Shown: positions 9,557-19,243 of the stretch, piece by piece
Layout of the letters: each line of letters starts with the position of its first letter
Position numbering within the stretch: the first letter of the stretch is position 1
Assembly (NCBI RefSeq): GCF_004349135.1
Contig: NZ_SMFN01000009.1
Location: forward strand, 1 to 64,000
From: Flavobacterium sandaracinum
GTDB lineage: Bacteria > Bacteroidota > Bacteroidia > Flavobacteriales > Flavobacteriaceae
Reading direction: 5' to 3'
DNA length: 64,000 nucleotides
Translations under genes and position numbers: made by a program
The notes under the pieces: model-generated
Told to the model about the DNA's origin: nothing
Databases searched by the model: none
Seen by the model: only the letters and a program-made list of their open reading frames with translations

Positions 9557-10084
9557 TTATGACAGATAAATTACTTCATCTAGTTTTTTAATTTTTTTTA
9601 CATCGTCGAGGATGTTTTCAATATTCGAATAATTTAATATTAAACTGGTAATGATTGTTTCTTTCCCGTCGTGAGAACATAGTTTTGTAAATCCAAAATC
9701 ATACAAAGGATTTATGTGATTTTTAGTAGATAAGTGAAATTCAATATGCTTCAAATTATCCGAATTAAAAATGTTTGAATTAGAATTATTAATTGTGGTA
9801 ATAGTTTCATTTTGATAATCAATAATAACTCTTGTGAATTTTTCGTGCCAAAAATATCTCAAATACATGTAAGCTAATTGACCACAACGCTAAAATAAAT
9901 AGAAAAGTAATAAGTAAAAAAAGAATGTAAAAAATTTAATTTTATAATTTGGACTAAAAAATCCAGGAAAAAATTTTATTCCTGTAAAAATGCAGAATGT
10001 ACAGATAAAACACGAAAGCAAAAATAGTAATGACGCAAATAGAAATTTGAAATTAATTAATGTGTAAGTTTTAATTTTAGGCAT
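9557..10084 (-). pseudogene. Hypothetical membrane protein with an in-frame stop
   Basis: An N-terminal part (from 10084, MPKIKTYTLINFKF) has two hydrophobic segments. It ends at TAG 9890-9892, and the same frame then continues for 110 codons as a soluble domain (HEKFTRVIIDYQNETI and on) to 9557. The in-frame continuity and the membrane-plus-soluble layout suggest one 175-residue gene with a nonsense change, plausibly TGG to TAG. I recognise no family. Confidence 0.55.
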
Positions 10085-10107
10085 ATACGTGATTTAAAAT
10101 TATAGTT

Positions 10108-10232
10108 AACGTTTGGCCGCTTGGCAATGTGGCCGATTAAAGAAGCCTAGACTTTTGATTAATGACTGATTTTACAAGCACAAAACCATCTTTTAATTAA
10201 GCCTAAACCCGCCACATTGCCAAACGTCGGTT
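10108..10232 (-). repeat. attC-like site A
   Basis: The site is bounded by AAC (10108-10110) and GTT (10230-10232). TTGGCAATGTGGC near the left end is perfectly complementary to GCCACATTGCCAA near the right end. The outer cores differ from each other: the right core GTTGGTGGCTGTG pairs with CATAGCCACGAAC (10759-10771) at the far end of the next gene unit, at 11 of 13 positions. Confidence 0.7.
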
Positions 10233-10248
10233 GGTGGCTGTGTTTTTC

Positions 10249-10725
10249 TCATTCAATTATTTCAAATATTTTATTGAATTTTGTTTTCAGTTTTTTATTT
10301 TGCATTTTTATGACAACTCTTGAAAAGATGGAAATAAATATTATGAATACATTAAATATAATATAAATTTCTTTTGGTGGCTTTGCTTCATAATAGAAAA
10401 CGGAATTACAGATAATAAATGCAATAATTGGAAAGTACTTTATCCAAGCAATTTGTAATTTGCCAACAGGTTCAACACTATAATTTACAGTTAGACTTTT
10501 TTCAGTATTTTTATATGTTCCTTTAAGAAAATAAAAAGATAGCAAAAAATTAGAATTTGTTATGAGTCCAAAAGATGAATTGTCAAATTTTCCGTAAAAG
10601 TATTTTGAATTATCAGCAAAAAAAAATGACAAAATTCCCCATAATATTTTTAGTTTTGGCGAGCCAATTTTCGTATTGTCTTTTAATCTATTTCTAAATT
10701 CAATTATATCTATATTCGACCTCAT
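10249..10725 (-). CDS. Hypothetical membrane protein
   Basis: The 158-residue product has a soluble N-terminal part of ~95 residues and then two membrane segments (around IAFIICNSVFYY and IIFNVFIIFISIF), ending in a Lys-rich tail. I recognise no family. It is the only gene between attC-like sites A and B, in cassette orientation, with cores 10230-10242 and 10759-10771 complementary at 11 of 13 positions. Confidence 0.6.
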   Translation of the reverse strand: MRSNIDIIEFRNRLKDNTKIGSPKLKILWGILSFFFADNSKYFYGKFDNSSFGLITNSNFLLSFYFLKGTYKNTEKSLTVNYSVEPVGKLQIAWIKYFPIIAFIICNSVFYYEAKPPKEIYIIFNVFIIFISIFSRVVIKMQNKKLKTKFNKIFEIIE

Positions 10726-10768
10726 TAAATAAGTTTTTTATTTTTTTTTTTGCAGTAACATAGCCACG

Positions 10769-10883
10769 AACGTCCCGCTGCTTTGAGATAGCTGGAAGTT
10801 CGTAACCGCTCAATTTTCCGCTGAACGAAAACTTGATGCGAAACGTTAATTCCACTAAATTCCAACTAGTTAAAATGGCTTTT
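10769..10883 (-). repeat. attC-like site B, diverged
   Basis: It begins GAACGTCCCGCTGC, like site L at 24148. TAGCTGGAAGTT near 10790 pairs imperfectly with AATTCCAACTA near 10858-10868. The right core has lost the G of GTT (TTTGGCAGAT, 10881-10890) but still matches ATCTGCTAAC (11923-11932) at 8 of 10 positions in inverted sense. Confidence 0.55.
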
Positions 10884-10894
10884 GGCAGATCGAT

Positions 10895-11917
10895 TTACTT
10901 TTTTGTCCATTTTATAAATTCATTCATAACTTCTTTCCAATGTTCATTTTCGTAGTTTGCATTTCCATCTTCATTTACTTCAAAAAAGTTATGTTCTAAA
11001 TTTAAGTATCTTTTATATGTTAAATTGTCTTTTGCGTTTTGGATATAAAATAAAGGAACTAAATCACATAAATCAGAAGCAATATCATTTGTTCCATAAG
11101 CTAAATAAGTCGGTATTTTGATTTGTAACCAATCATTTAATAAAGGTCTTGAGAAAGATTTCCAGGCTAATAAATTAGGATTGTCTTTTAAAGCTTCTTT
11201 ATTATAAGATTCTCTATACATTTGATATGTGTTTTCAATATATTCATTAGCTTTTTCCCATGTAATCTCTTTTCTTTCGGCTTCCTTTCTATAATTTCTA
11301 ATATTTTGGTCAATTCTTCCAAATGGATTTGCACCAAATAATCCCAAATGTGTAACTTTTTTATTATTTAGAGCAATTAATGTTGCCACTTTAGAACCTT
11401 GAGAATGTCCAGCAACTATTAATTTTGAATTATCTACCCATTTTTGTTTTCGTAAAAAATTTAAAACTTTTTCTGCTCTGTATTCATAGTTTTCTAAAAA
11501 ATCTGCTTTTACATATTCTTTATCAAATTCATCGGGTTCTTCTCCACTTGGAATATAGCAATAAGATTTATTTAAGTGTTTTTCATCAACAATTACAGGA
11601 GTTTTCGGCATTGAAATGACAATTAAATGGTAGTTCTTTTTTATTTCATTAATGTCGAAATTTGTAATTCCACCGCCAATCATCCATATATTTTCTGTTG
11701 CTGGTTTTACGAATAATGGCATTGGCAAAGAGCCTTGACAAAATAAAAAAATAGGTTTTATTTCATCTAAATTAGTGTCGATTAATACAAAATTGATAGT
11801 ATCCTTTTCTTTTTTGATACTGAATTGAATTGCTTGATTATTTATTATATTGAGTTTCTGTCCAAAACTTATTTGGATAAAAAGCAATAAAAATAATGTC
11901 GTTTGTAGTTTTTTCAT
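10895..11917 (-). CDS. Secreted alpha/beta hydrolase
   Basis: The 340-residue protein starts with a type I signal peptide (MKKLQTTLFLLLFIQISFG). VAGHSQGSKVATLIAL near residue 170 is a Gly-His-Ser-Gln-Gly nucleophile elbow. AYGTNDIASD gives a candidate acid, and LEHNFFEVN near the C-terminus a candidate catalytic His. That order and spacing fit the alpha/beta hydrolase fold, in the esterase/peptidase-like group. The substrate is unknown. The gene sits alone between attC-like sites B and C in cassette orientation. Confidence 0.75.
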   Translation of the reverse strand: MKKLQTTLFLLLFIQISFGQKLNIINNQAIQFSIKKEKDTINFVLIDTNLDEIKPIFLFCQGSLPMPLFVKPATENIWMIGGGITNFDINEIKKNYHLIVISMPKTPVIVDEKHLNKSYCYIPSGEEPDEFDKEYVKADFLENYEYRAEKVLNFLRKQKWVDNSKLIVAGHSQGSKVATLIALNNKKVTHLGLFGANPFGRIDQNIRNYRKEAERKEITWEKANEYIENTYQMYRESYNKEALKDNPNLLAWKSFSRPLLNDWLQIKIPTYLAYGTNDIASDLCDLVPLFYIQNAKDNLTYKRYLNLEHNFFEVNEDGNANYENEHWKEVMNEFIKWTKK

Positions 11918-11929
11918 AATATATCTGCT

Positions 11930-12053
11930 AACAAACCGTTGCTATAGCGGGTTTGACACTAAATAAAGCCCATTAAACGAATTTTCAAAATCATTCCAAA
12001 TACAAAACCATCTTACATTAAGCCAATTACTCAAATCCATTGTAGTAGCTGTT
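11930..12053 (-). repeat. attC-like site C
   Basis: It runs from AAC (11930-11932) to GTT (12051-12053). GCTATAGCGGGTTTG near the left end pairs imperfectly with CAAATCCATTGTAGTAGC near the right end. This is the same class as sites H, I, K and L. The gene at 12027 reads into the right arm before it stops. Confidence 0.65.
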
Positions 12054-12791
12054 ATTTCTCTCCATTTCGGTGGTTTCTATTTCAAATGGCTTTTCGTATC
12101 TGGCACTTGCTATTTCTCCTAAACTCGTTTTCTTTTGCGTAAAAATAATTTTGCCGTTTTTAACTTTAATTTTGTCAATTAAATAAAATATGTCTTCATA
12201 AAAATATAAATCTTTAGTCGTTGTTTTTTGAGTTTTGTTTTCTTTATCAAAATACTTTACAACAATTTTTGACAAGTTTTTTTTCGGATTAATCATATAA
12301 CAAATTTCAATTTTATATGAATTTGTTTCTTTGATCCTATAAGTGATTTCAATTTCCGTTTCAAATTTATTTAGCAAATTTTCGACTTCAATTATTTTAC
12401 CAATTTTTTCTTCGTCTTTTTCGTACAGTAAAATTAAAGATTTGATTGTAACGTCTTTTACTAATTGATCTTTTTTAAATTCTGTTAGCGAATTAAATGA
12501 TTTTGGCTCAATTCCGTAATCAACATATTTTATACGTTCATCTAGAAACTTTTCGCTTTCAATTAGTTCTCCAAGTTTTATCTTTTCGGTAAAGTTTATA
12601 TAAATATGATCAAATTCTCCTGAAATAAATTTCCACTCGTTAAGTTTTCTAGCAATTCGTTGACCGATTGAATTTGTGTCTTCAGTAATATGGTAAACAT
12701 TACCAATAATTCCGTTAAAATCCCCTATGAAATCTTTTGGTTTTATTTCGTAATAACGAATATCTTTAATTATTCTTTCGGTTGATTTCAT
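12027..12791 (-). CDS. Hypothetical cytoplasmic protein
   Basis: The 254-residue product has no signal peptide or membrane segment and is rich in Lys, Glu and Ile. I recognise no domain; its gene context (one gene between palindromes) resembles cassette cargo. The last residues, NNSYYNGFE, are encoded by the arm of attC-like site C, so the C-terminus is probably derived from the repeat. The start at 12791 is the only reasonable ATG. Confidence 0.6.
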   Translation of the reverse strand: MKSTERIIKDIRYYEIKPKDFIGDFNGIIGNVYHITEDTNSIGQRIARKLNEWKFISGEFDHIYINFTEKIKLGELIESEKFLDERIKYVDYGIEPKSFNSLTEFKKDQLVKDVTIKSLILLYEKDEEKIGKIIEVENLLNKFETEIEITYRIKETNSYKIEICYMINPKKNLSKIVVKYFDKENKTQKTTTKDLYFYEDIFYLIDKIKVKNGKIIFTQKKTSLGEIASARYEKPFEIETTEMERNNSYYNGFE

Positions 12792-12815
12792 TCGCTTTTT
12801 TTTATAATAACCACT

Positions 12816-12939
12816 AACGTTTGGCCGCTTGGCGATGTGGGTGACTAAATCGGCCCAAATCTCGGTTAAACACTAATTTCCCAAGCTCATAATCAACTTC
12901 AAATTAAGCCTAAACCCGCCATATTGTCAAACGGCGATT
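12816..12939 (-). repeat. attC-like site D
   Basis: It runs from AAC (12816-12818) to ATT (12937-12939, a GTT variant). It begins AACGTTTGGCCGCTTGGC like site A. TTGGCGATGTGG pairs with CCATATTGTCAA near the other end. Confidence 0.65.
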
Positions 12940-13807
12940 AGTGTAATTGCTTATTTTTTTCTTTTAAATCCTCACTAATTTTAGCTCTGTGTTTTAAACT
13001 AGGAAGACCAATACTTTTTCTATTTCTATTAACTTGTGTAGAATCAATAATTTCTTTGCCGTTAACACCGTAATAAGAATACTCTTTTTTATCAATAATT
13101 TCTAGACCATAATCTACCAGCATTGCATAATCTCTTGGAGAACATTCTCCTTTTTTAACATATTCTGGAATTTTTTCTTTGAAGTATAGATATTTTTCAC
13201 TTTCAATCATATGTGACAAGAATGTTGGTGTTGGAAACCATCCAATTTTATCTACTGTTGGGAAACCATATTTTTGAAAAGTCCAAATTAAAAAACTTGC
13301 ATTTTTGTCTACGTTTTTCTTAACTAGTTGTAAATCATAATGTCGTCCTTGTTGATCTCTTTCAAATGCAATTTTAAAAGAATCAATCAATACTTTGTTT
13401 AGATTTTTTTTCCAATTATTAACTTCTCTTTGAATTCTCAAACTGTCAATACCATTTTTTTTAATGAGTTTAATAAAATCTTTGTCTTTCCTTTTATACT
13501 CCCAGTTTACAGCATATAATTTAATAAGCTTATATAGTTTTTTTTTGCCTCCAAAATATCTTTTATATTTGTCTGATAATTTAATGTAAGTTTCAAACTC
13601 TTTAATTCTTTCATCATTTTTGGGTTCAAATTTTCTAAAAGTTTTTCTGTATTTTTTTAAAGCTTTAATAGTATCATTTCTAAATCTCATTATACTATCA
13701 GAAGAATAAATTTCATTATAATAATTGACATAATTCATTTCCTTACTTTTACAGGAATTAAAAACTCCAAACAATAAAATTAGAATTACAATAATGTATT
13801 TTTTCAT
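12938..13807 (-). CDS. Lipoprotein, DUF6624-like
   Basis: The 289-residue product begins MKKYIIVILILLFGVFNSC, a lipoprotein signal with Cys at residue 19. The C-terminal 120 residues follow the pattern I associate with DUF6624: FPTVDKIGW, then SPRDYAMLVDYGLEI and YSYYGVNG. That family has no established biochemical role. The TAA stop (12938-12940) lies in the end core of the unit, which reads ATTAGTG on the plus strand. Cores 12937-12950 and 13832-13845 are mostly complementary. Confidence 0.6.
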   Translation of the reverse strand: MKKYIIVILILLFGVFNSCKSKEMNYVNYYNEIYSSDSIMRFRNDTIKALKKYRKTFRKFEPKNDERIKEFETYIKLSDKYKRYFGGKKKLYKLIKLYAVNWEYKRKDKDFIKLIKKNGIDSLRIQREVNNWKKNLNKVLIDSFKIAFERDQQGRHYDLQLVKKNVDKNASFLIWTFQKYGFPTVDKIGWFPTPTFLSHMIESEKYLYFKEKIPEYVKKGECSPRDYAMLVDYGLEIIDKKEYSYYGVNGKEIIDSTQVNRNRKSIGLPSLKHRAKISEDLKEKNKQLH

Positions 13808-13842
13808 ATTTTCGGTATTTAGTTTTTTATTGCATTACCAGT

Positions 13843-13971
13843 AACTTTCCCGAGGCTTTGCTAGGGTTTTGGGATTAAATTCAGCTTTATCTCTCGAATT
13901 ATCAATTTTTATTCAAGTAGAAGACCAACTTATATTTAATCCAAATACCCAAATCCAACAAAACCGCTGTT
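13843..13971 (-). repeat. attC-like site E
   Basis: It runs from AAC (13843-13845) to GTT (13969-13971). TTTTGGGATTAAAT near 13868 pairs with ATTTAATCCAAATA near 13934, and flanking bases pair further with gaps. The cores at the two ends differ from each other. Confidence 0.6.
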
Positions 13972-14443
13972 AGTTGTTGGCTTTGTAAACACTGATTAAT
14001 TTACTTTCCTTTTTATTTTGGATGATATTTTGTTTAACTTTTATCCATGGCATTCTTATTCTTTCGTAACATGTATAGATAGTTTCCCAATCGTCTTCTT
14101 TCGGTTTTTGTAGAAACGTCTTATATACTTTATCATCTTTTACAAACTGAAGAATTCTATATTCACCATTAATTAAACCAATAGCACTTTCATAAAATTT
14201 TTTAACTAATTCTTCAGAATCAGCTGAGAAAAATTGGCACCAAATGTAATCAGTTGAAATATGAAGTTCATCTTCATTCTGTAAATTCAAATTAATCTCA
14301 AAGTCAAGTCCATTTTGTTTTGGTATGTCCATAGCCAAATCGACATCGTTGTCATCGTAATCTAATGTCATAAGTAAATTTGGGAATTGATTTTGCATTT
14401 CCTTAAACTTCTTTTCTACTATGTCAAAACATCTCGCTTTCAT
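13970..14443 (-). CDS. Hypothetical acidic cytoplasmic protein
   Basis: The 157-residue product has no signal and an acidic N-terminal half (LDYDDNDVDLAMDIPKQ). I do not recognise it, but a small acidic cytoplasmic protein of this kind could be an immunity-type protein; that is a guess. Its TAA stop (13970-13972) is formed by the end core GTTAGTTGTTGGC. It lies alone between attC-like sites E and F. Confidence 0.6.
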   Translation of the reverse strand: MKARCFDIVEKKFKEMQNQFPNLLMTLDYDDNDVDLAMDIPKQNGLDFEINLNLQNEDELHISTDYIWCQFFSADSEELVKKFYESAIGLINGEYRILQFVKDDKVYKTFLQKPKEDDWETIYTCYERIRMPWIKVKQNIIQNKKESKLISVYKANN

Positions 14444-14467
14444 TATCTTTTTTTTAAGCTTGCAGCT

Positions 14468-14592
14468 AATGGTAGGACGCTTGGAGATTTAGCGGATTAA
14501 GTCAACCTTGACTTTCGGCTAAAGACTAATTTCTCAAGTACAAAACCATCTTTAAATTAAGCCTAATCCAGCCATATTATCAAACGGAGGTT
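14468..14592 (-). repeat. attC-like site F
   Basis: It runs from AAT (14468-14470, an AAC variant) to GTT (14590-14592). GGACGCTTGGAGATTTAGC pairs imperfectly with the segment before CAAACGG at 14586, which includes CCATATTATCAAACG. This is the class of sites A and D. Confidence 0.55.
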
Positions 14593-14724
14593 GGAGGAAG
14601 ATTTAATTGTAGATTTTGTGTATTTATATTATATTCAAATTTTCTTTGTTTTAGAAAATAAAAAAACAAAGTAGTTTTGTTTTAGCTAAAGCAAAACTAC
14701 TGTCTGATTAATATAAAAAAAATA

Positions 14725-15036
14725 TTATTGACGAATTCTAATAATTTTAACAATTTTCGCACTACTATCTACTTTGATAGTATATTCACCTTTAATTGTA
14801 TCTACAATAGATTTAAACAGAGTAATGTCATATTCTTTTCCATCTAAATTAATTTTATTGGACTCTTTCGAATTGATTATAGATCTTATTCTATTTGTTC
14901 CATCAGTGCTTTCATAAGCGTCTAAGGAAATAGAATTAGACGAGTTTATTACTTCTTTTTTTAAAAGATTTTTTTTCTGTGCACATCCTATTGTTAAAAG
15001 TATAATCAGTGTAATGTAAATAATATTTTTCTTCAT
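14725..15036 (-). CDS. Small lipoprotein, unknown function
   Basis: The 103-residue product begins MKKNIIYITLIILLTIGCAQ, a lipoprotein signal with Cys at residue 18. The mature part (~85 residues) ends in a predicted beta-rich segment and has no known domain. Attachment to a cell-envelope membrane is inferred from the lipobox alone. A site-type core follows its 3' end at 14590, but I find no matching start core, so it may not be a movable unit. Confidence 0.55.
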   Translation of the reverse strand: MKKNIIYITLIILLTIGCAQKKNLLKKEVINSSNSISLDAYESTDGTNRIRSIINSKESNKINLDGKEYDITLFKSIVDTIKGEYTIKVDSSAKIVKIIRIRQ

Positions 15037-15360
15037 CTTTTTTAAGCTTTAATTTTGTCACGTTGTTTTGATATCACACAATATTAAATTAAAAATATAG
15101 TAATTATCTTGCCAATTATTAAAAATATTTTTATTATTTGTATATTTATTCTCTTTGATTAATACGCAAACAAAATTATAATAGTGTATTGTAATTTACG
15201 GATTGATTTAGGTGCCCTAGAAATCTTTTTTAAACTTGATTAATTTGACTATATGTCAAATCACACAAAATAGCACTTTGAAAATCCAATTTCTTTTGTT
15301 CATAGTAAGGATATGACACGAACTTATAAATTAAAATCCATTAATAATTAATAAACCCGT

Positions 15361-15413
15361 AACCTTTAACAAAGAAGGCAGTTTTCATGTAAAACATGTT
15401 AAAATTTAATAAA
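15361..15413. repeat. Dispersed ~53-bp repeat, copy 2
   Basis: It is nearly identical to 8213-8265 and lies just beyond the 3' end of the response-regulator gene. A third, weaker copy is at 27722-27763. 15037-15360 holds no gene. Confidence 0.65.
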
Positions 15414-15420
15414 CGAGGCA

Positions 15421-16077
15421 TTAGATAAATCCTTGTTTTATTGCTTCTTTGACCAGACCGGTGTCGTCTGTAACCTCAAAAGCTTTTTTCATTCGGATAA
15501 TACGTTTTTGAATAGTACTTGTAGTAAGGTGCAAAATACTTTCTAACTCTTTTATTTTAAAACCTTTAGATAAATATAAAAGTATTTGACGGTTATAATC
15601 TTCAATCATCAGCTGCTTTTTCCATATATCGTTTATACATTTTTGGACAATAGCACTATAATATTGCTCCCCTGCAATAATAGCTATCACGGCTTGCTGT
15701 AATTTCTCAGGTGTAATATCATTTTTTATGATAAGTCCTTCAGGTCGAACTTTTTTAACGATATCATATACTATAATTACTTCGGTATGGGCTGTAATCA
15801 TAATGATTTTACAATTAGGCATCTTTTCTCGTATCAAAATAGCCAAATCGTTCCCTGATAAAATAGACTTTCCTTCATAACCGGGTAAACCTTTATCAAT
15901 TATAGCTATATCAAATAATTCTTTCAAATCTAATCTTCTTGATAATGCTTCATAAGCCTCTTCACAATTGTAGGCTTTTGTAAATATGGGATTATACAAT
16001 CCAAAAGGAGCTGCTAAAAGAGCGTTATTGTAGCCTTCTACAGTCATAGGATGATCATCTACTAAAAAAACATTCAT
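15421..16077 (-). CDS. LuxR-type response regulator
   Basis: The 218-residue protein has an N-terminal receiver domain with the acidic pair in VDDHP (residues 7-8) and the likely phospho-acceptor Asp61 in AIIDKGLPG. The C-terminal ~65 residues form a LuxR/FixJ-like helix-turn-helix (YLSKGFKIKELESILHLTT). It should bind DNA when phosphorylated by the histidine kinase encoded divergently at 16380; the 300 bp between them presumably hold both promoters. The targets are unknown, and the domain order and length are normal for the family. Confidence 0.85.
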   Translation of the reverse strand: MNVFLVDDHPMTVEGYNNALLAAPFGLYNPIFTKAYNCEEAYEALSRRLDLKELFDIAIIDKGLPGYEGKSILSGNDLAILIREKMPNCKIIMITAHTEVIIVYDIVKKVRPEGLIIKNDITPEKLQQAVIAIIAGEQYYSAIVQKCINDIWKKQLMIEDYNRQILLYLSKGFKIKELESILHLTTSTIQKRIIRMKKAFEVTDDTGLVKEAIKQGFI

Positions 16078-16379
16078 GTTATATATTATTTAACTTTACA
16101 AAAATAGGTGGTTTTACATAACAAAAAATGTGTTTTTTACTGATAAATTTCTTCTTATCAATCTGCATCGTAAACATCTTATCACTTAAATTGCACACGA
16201 AGGAGATAAAAAATAAAATTCTAAATCTTTTCGGAAATTTTTCAAAGTTCTCTTTCCTGAACTTAACAAGACCATGGTAGCAGACGAAACTTTCTGATTT
16301 TTTTTCTAAGAGGAATAAATTTCCAATTATTTGGCTTTTAATATATATTTTTGAGTCATCTATAAAAATATTGCACTAA

Positions 16380-18395
16380 ATGTTAATCACAAAAATCAAA
16401 TTAGTATTAATAATCAGCTCTTTTTTACTATTTATAGCATGCCAAGAAAAAAAGGAGAGTACAGCATTTAAAAATGAAGTAACGACAATTTTACGCAACC
16501 TCGATAATCAAAAATCAGAAAATAAAGATGAGGAAAAAACATTAGACACGCTTACTACACATTTATTAAAATATAAAAATGACTCAGTTACAAGAAATTT
16601 ATATTTTAAAATTGCTAATAAATACTATCATCTTAATAAACTAGATAAATATTTAATTGTCACAAAGCTAATTTACAAACTATCAGTGAAGGATAGTGAT
16701 AGTTCTCATATTGCAAAATCATTATTCTACTACGGCGATTATTATGAAGTAAAATCACAAGTTGATAGTGCTTTTAATTACTATTCGCAATCCCAAAAAA
16801 TGTACAAGAGTATTAATGACACTTTAAATACTGGCAGAACAACGCTTTATAAAGCTGGAATTTTATATGATACAGGAAATTTTACTGAGAGTGAAGTTGA
16901 AACGGTCTTTGCGCTGAAAAAATTGACAAAAACTAGTAGCACAAGATTAATTTATGAATGCTACAATCTAATGGCACTTTCAATAAAAGAAACGAGCAAT
17001 GATGAAAAAGCAGCGGATTATTTTCAGCTAGCTTTAAAACAATTAGACAAATTAGAAAATGAAGGTGAACCTAAAGTGAAGGTTGTTAAATCAAGGGTCT
17101 CCATTTACAACAACTTAGGTAATCTTTATCAAAAACTGAAGAATTATGAGGAGGCAATGAACTTATATAAAAAAGGGTTACAAACTAAAGACCTTCGGAC
17201 AAGTTACCCAAAATTATATGCGATGCTTCTTAGTAACCTTGGTTACACTAAAATGAAATTAGGATCCACCAAAAGTGTTGAGAAATTGCTATTTGAGTCT
17301 CTAAAAATTCAAGATAGCCTTCAAATATTACCGAGCATTGTATCTAGCAAAATAAGAATCGGAGAATATTACATAATTAAAAAAGATACTGTTAAAGGAT
17401 TGAATTATATCAAAGAAGGATTCCTGTTATCAAAGAAAATTAAAAGCAATCAAGATATTATTCATTCCTTACAATTATTAACCGAAAACGATCTTAAAAA
17501 CAAAACCTTTTATTCCAATTTATATTTTAAAGTTAATGATAGTATTCAAACTTTAGAGAGGAAAACAAGAAATAAATTTGCAAGAATAGCATTTGAAACT
17601 GAACAAGTAGAAGAAAATAATCAAATTTTATCGAAGAGGAACAGCGTAATTATCATTGGATCCGCCATTATTATAATTTTTTTAGGTGCCTTTTTTTCTT
17701 TATATCATTTAAAATCGAAAAACAAAGAGTTACTATTAATCAAAGAACAGCAGGAAGCTAATGAAAAAATATATCAGCTGATTCTCGCGCAACAATCTGA
17801 AACGGAACAAGCCAGAAATGAAGAGCGAAACCGCATAGCAATGGAACTACATGACGGTATAGTTAACAGTATTTTTACCACTCGTTTTAATTTAATCCAA
17901 TTAGAATCAAGTTCTGTTGATAAAAAGCAAGAACTAATAAATGAACTTGAAAAAACAGAGCAAGAAATAAGAAGAGTTTCTCATGATTTAACTCAAAATC
18001 TTCTATTTGAGGATAAAAGTTTAACCGAAATTCTAATGTCTTTAGTTGATTCACAACAAAATCAATACAATACTAAATTTGATTTATCAGTCGATAAATA
18101 CATTGATTGGTCTGACGTAACTGGTGCCAACAAAATACATATCTATCGCATTATACAAGAAGCCATTCAGAATAGTAATAAATACTCTCATGCTGAAAGA
18201 TGTTTAATAATGCTATTAAAAACAGCAGATAAAATAACCATCCGCATTTGGGATAATGGTATTGGTTTTAATCCTGAAAAACAAAAAGATGGAATTGGTT
18301 TAAAAAACATTAAAGACAGAACTAAATCATTAGGAGGAGAACTAAAAATAATTTCAAATTCAGGTGATGGTACTACAATAGAAATAGTCTTTTGA
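16380..18395 (+). CDS. TPR-containing sensor histidine kinase
   Basis: The 671-residue protein starts with a lipoprotein-like signal (IISSFLLFIAC). Tetratricopeptide-type helices fill roughly residues 60-380, for example NNLGNLYQKLKNYEEAMNLY. One membrane segment follows near residue 423. The HisKA_3 dimerisation helix carries the phospho-acceptor in NRIAMELHDGI (His near 490). The HATPase domain has a G1-like box in IWDNGIGFNP and GIGLKNIKDR. It is the partner of the divergent LuxR-type regulator. The periplasmic TPR part is the likely sensor, and the signal is unknown. Confidence 0.88.
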   Translation: MLITKIKLVLIISSFLLFIACQEKKESTAFKNEVTTILRNLDNQKSENKDEEKTLDTLTTHLLKYKNDSVTRNLYFKIANKYYHLNKLDKYLIVTKLIYKLSVKDSDSSHIAKSLFYYGDYYEVKSQVDSAFNYYSQSQKMYKSINDTLNTGRTTLYKAGILYDTGNFTESEVETVFALKKLTKTSSTRLIYECYNLMALSIKETSNDEKAADYFQLALKQLDKLENEGEPKVKVVKSRVSIYNNLGNLYQKLKNYEEAMNLYKKGLQTKDLRTSYPKLYAMLLSNLGYTKMKLGSTKSVEKLLFESLKIQDSLQILPSIVSSKIRIGEYYIIKKDTVKGLNYIKEGFLLSKKIKSNQDIIHSLQLLTENDLKNKTFYSNLYFKVNDSIQTLERKTRNKFARIAFETEQVEENNQILSKRNSVIIIGSAIIIIFLGAFFSLYHLKSKNKELLLIKEQQEANEKIYQLILAQQSETEQARNEERNRIAMELHDGIVNSIFTTRFNLIQLESSSVDKKQELINELEKTEQEIRRVSHDLTQNLLFEDKSLTEILMSLVDSQQNQYNTKFDLSVDKYIDWSDVTGANKIHIYRIIQEAIQNSNKYSHAERCLIMLLKTADKITIRIWDNGIGFNPEKQKDGIGLKNIKDRTKSLGGELKIISNSGDGTTIEIVF

Positions 18396-18450
18396 TGAGA
18401 AAACATTACTGTTATAAGGTACCAGCACTAATACAAATTTTGTTAGTCTT

Positions 18451-18570
18451 GCAGTTACGTATAGATGGTTTGGGACTAATTAATACTTATGTTTTTGATT
18501 AAGCAAATCCCCAAAATACAAATTAAACTTCCTATTAAGCCAATTGCCCAAATTCGTTGCAGTAGCTATT
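18451..18570 (-). repeat. attC-like site G, diverged
   Basis: The right end reads CCCAAATTCGTTGCAGTAGC then ATTATG (core from 18568). The left arm ATGGTTTGGG is short and eroded. The end core ATTATGTGACG matches GCCAAATAAC (18971-18980) at 7 of 11 positions in inverted sense. Confidence 0.5.
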
Positions 18571-18586
18571 ATGTGACGTACTTTTA

Positions 18587-18868
18587 TTACTCTTTCAGAA
18601 TTTTCAATATTTCTTCTGAAGGGGCGTAACAATCTGAGTTTGTTAAATACAAATCAAAAGCTTCATTCAAGACTTCCTTGATCATTTTAGACAACTGCTT
18701 TTGGGTTATACTTTTTTCTGGAAAGTCGTAATCTATTTTAAGGTTAAAAATAATATCGTCAACTTCTGTTTCATAGTCATTTATATCAGGTATATTATTA
18801 TCAGCAATTCCTAAAGGGTTCCACTTTTTTAAGACTGCTTTAAATTGTTCAATTTTATCTTGATTCAT
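18587..18868 (-). CDS. Small acidic protein, DUF1871-like
   Basis: The 93-residue product has no signal peptide. WNPLGI followed by DYETEVDDIIFNL resembles the short cytoplasmic DUF1871 proteins, whose role is unknown; the match is by eye and moderate. The gene lies alone between attC-like sites G and H, in cassette orientation. Confidence 0.55.
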   Translation of the reverse strand: MNQDKIEQFKAVLKKWNPLGIADNNIPDINDYETEVDDIIFNLKIDYDFPEKSITQKQLSKMIKEVLNEAFDLYLTNSDCYAPSEEILKILKE

Positions 18869-18977
18869 TTTGTTTTTCAGATGTTTTTATTTAATATTAA
18901 AATTTTTATAATAGACATTTCTAACGGTTGTTTAAGAATGTTCTTCTACTGATTATCATTTTGGTTGTATGCCAAAT

Positions 18978-19099
18978 AACTTTCTGGTACAACGGGTTTC
19001 GGCCTAAATTAAGTTCTATTTTCGGATTTGCCAAATCATCCCAAATACAAAACCAACTTTCTATTAAGCCTATTGCCCAAATCCGTTGTAGTGGCTGTT
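18978..19099 (-). repeat. attC-like site H
   Basis: It runs from AAC (18978-18980) to GTT (19097-19099). GGTACAACGGGTTTCGG near the left pairs with CCAAATCCGTTGTAGTGG near the right. The interior shares CCAAATCATCCCAAATAC with sites I and L. Confidence 0.75.
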
Positions 19100-19243
19100 A
19101 TGCGTTCGGTTTTATATTAGTTGCAATTAATTCCAATTCCGCTAGTTTTGCTTTTTCAATGATTTTTGAATAATCCAATCCTGTTTTATTATCTATAACT
19201 GTATTGATGAATTAATAAGAATAGATTTTCTCATTTTGTTAGA

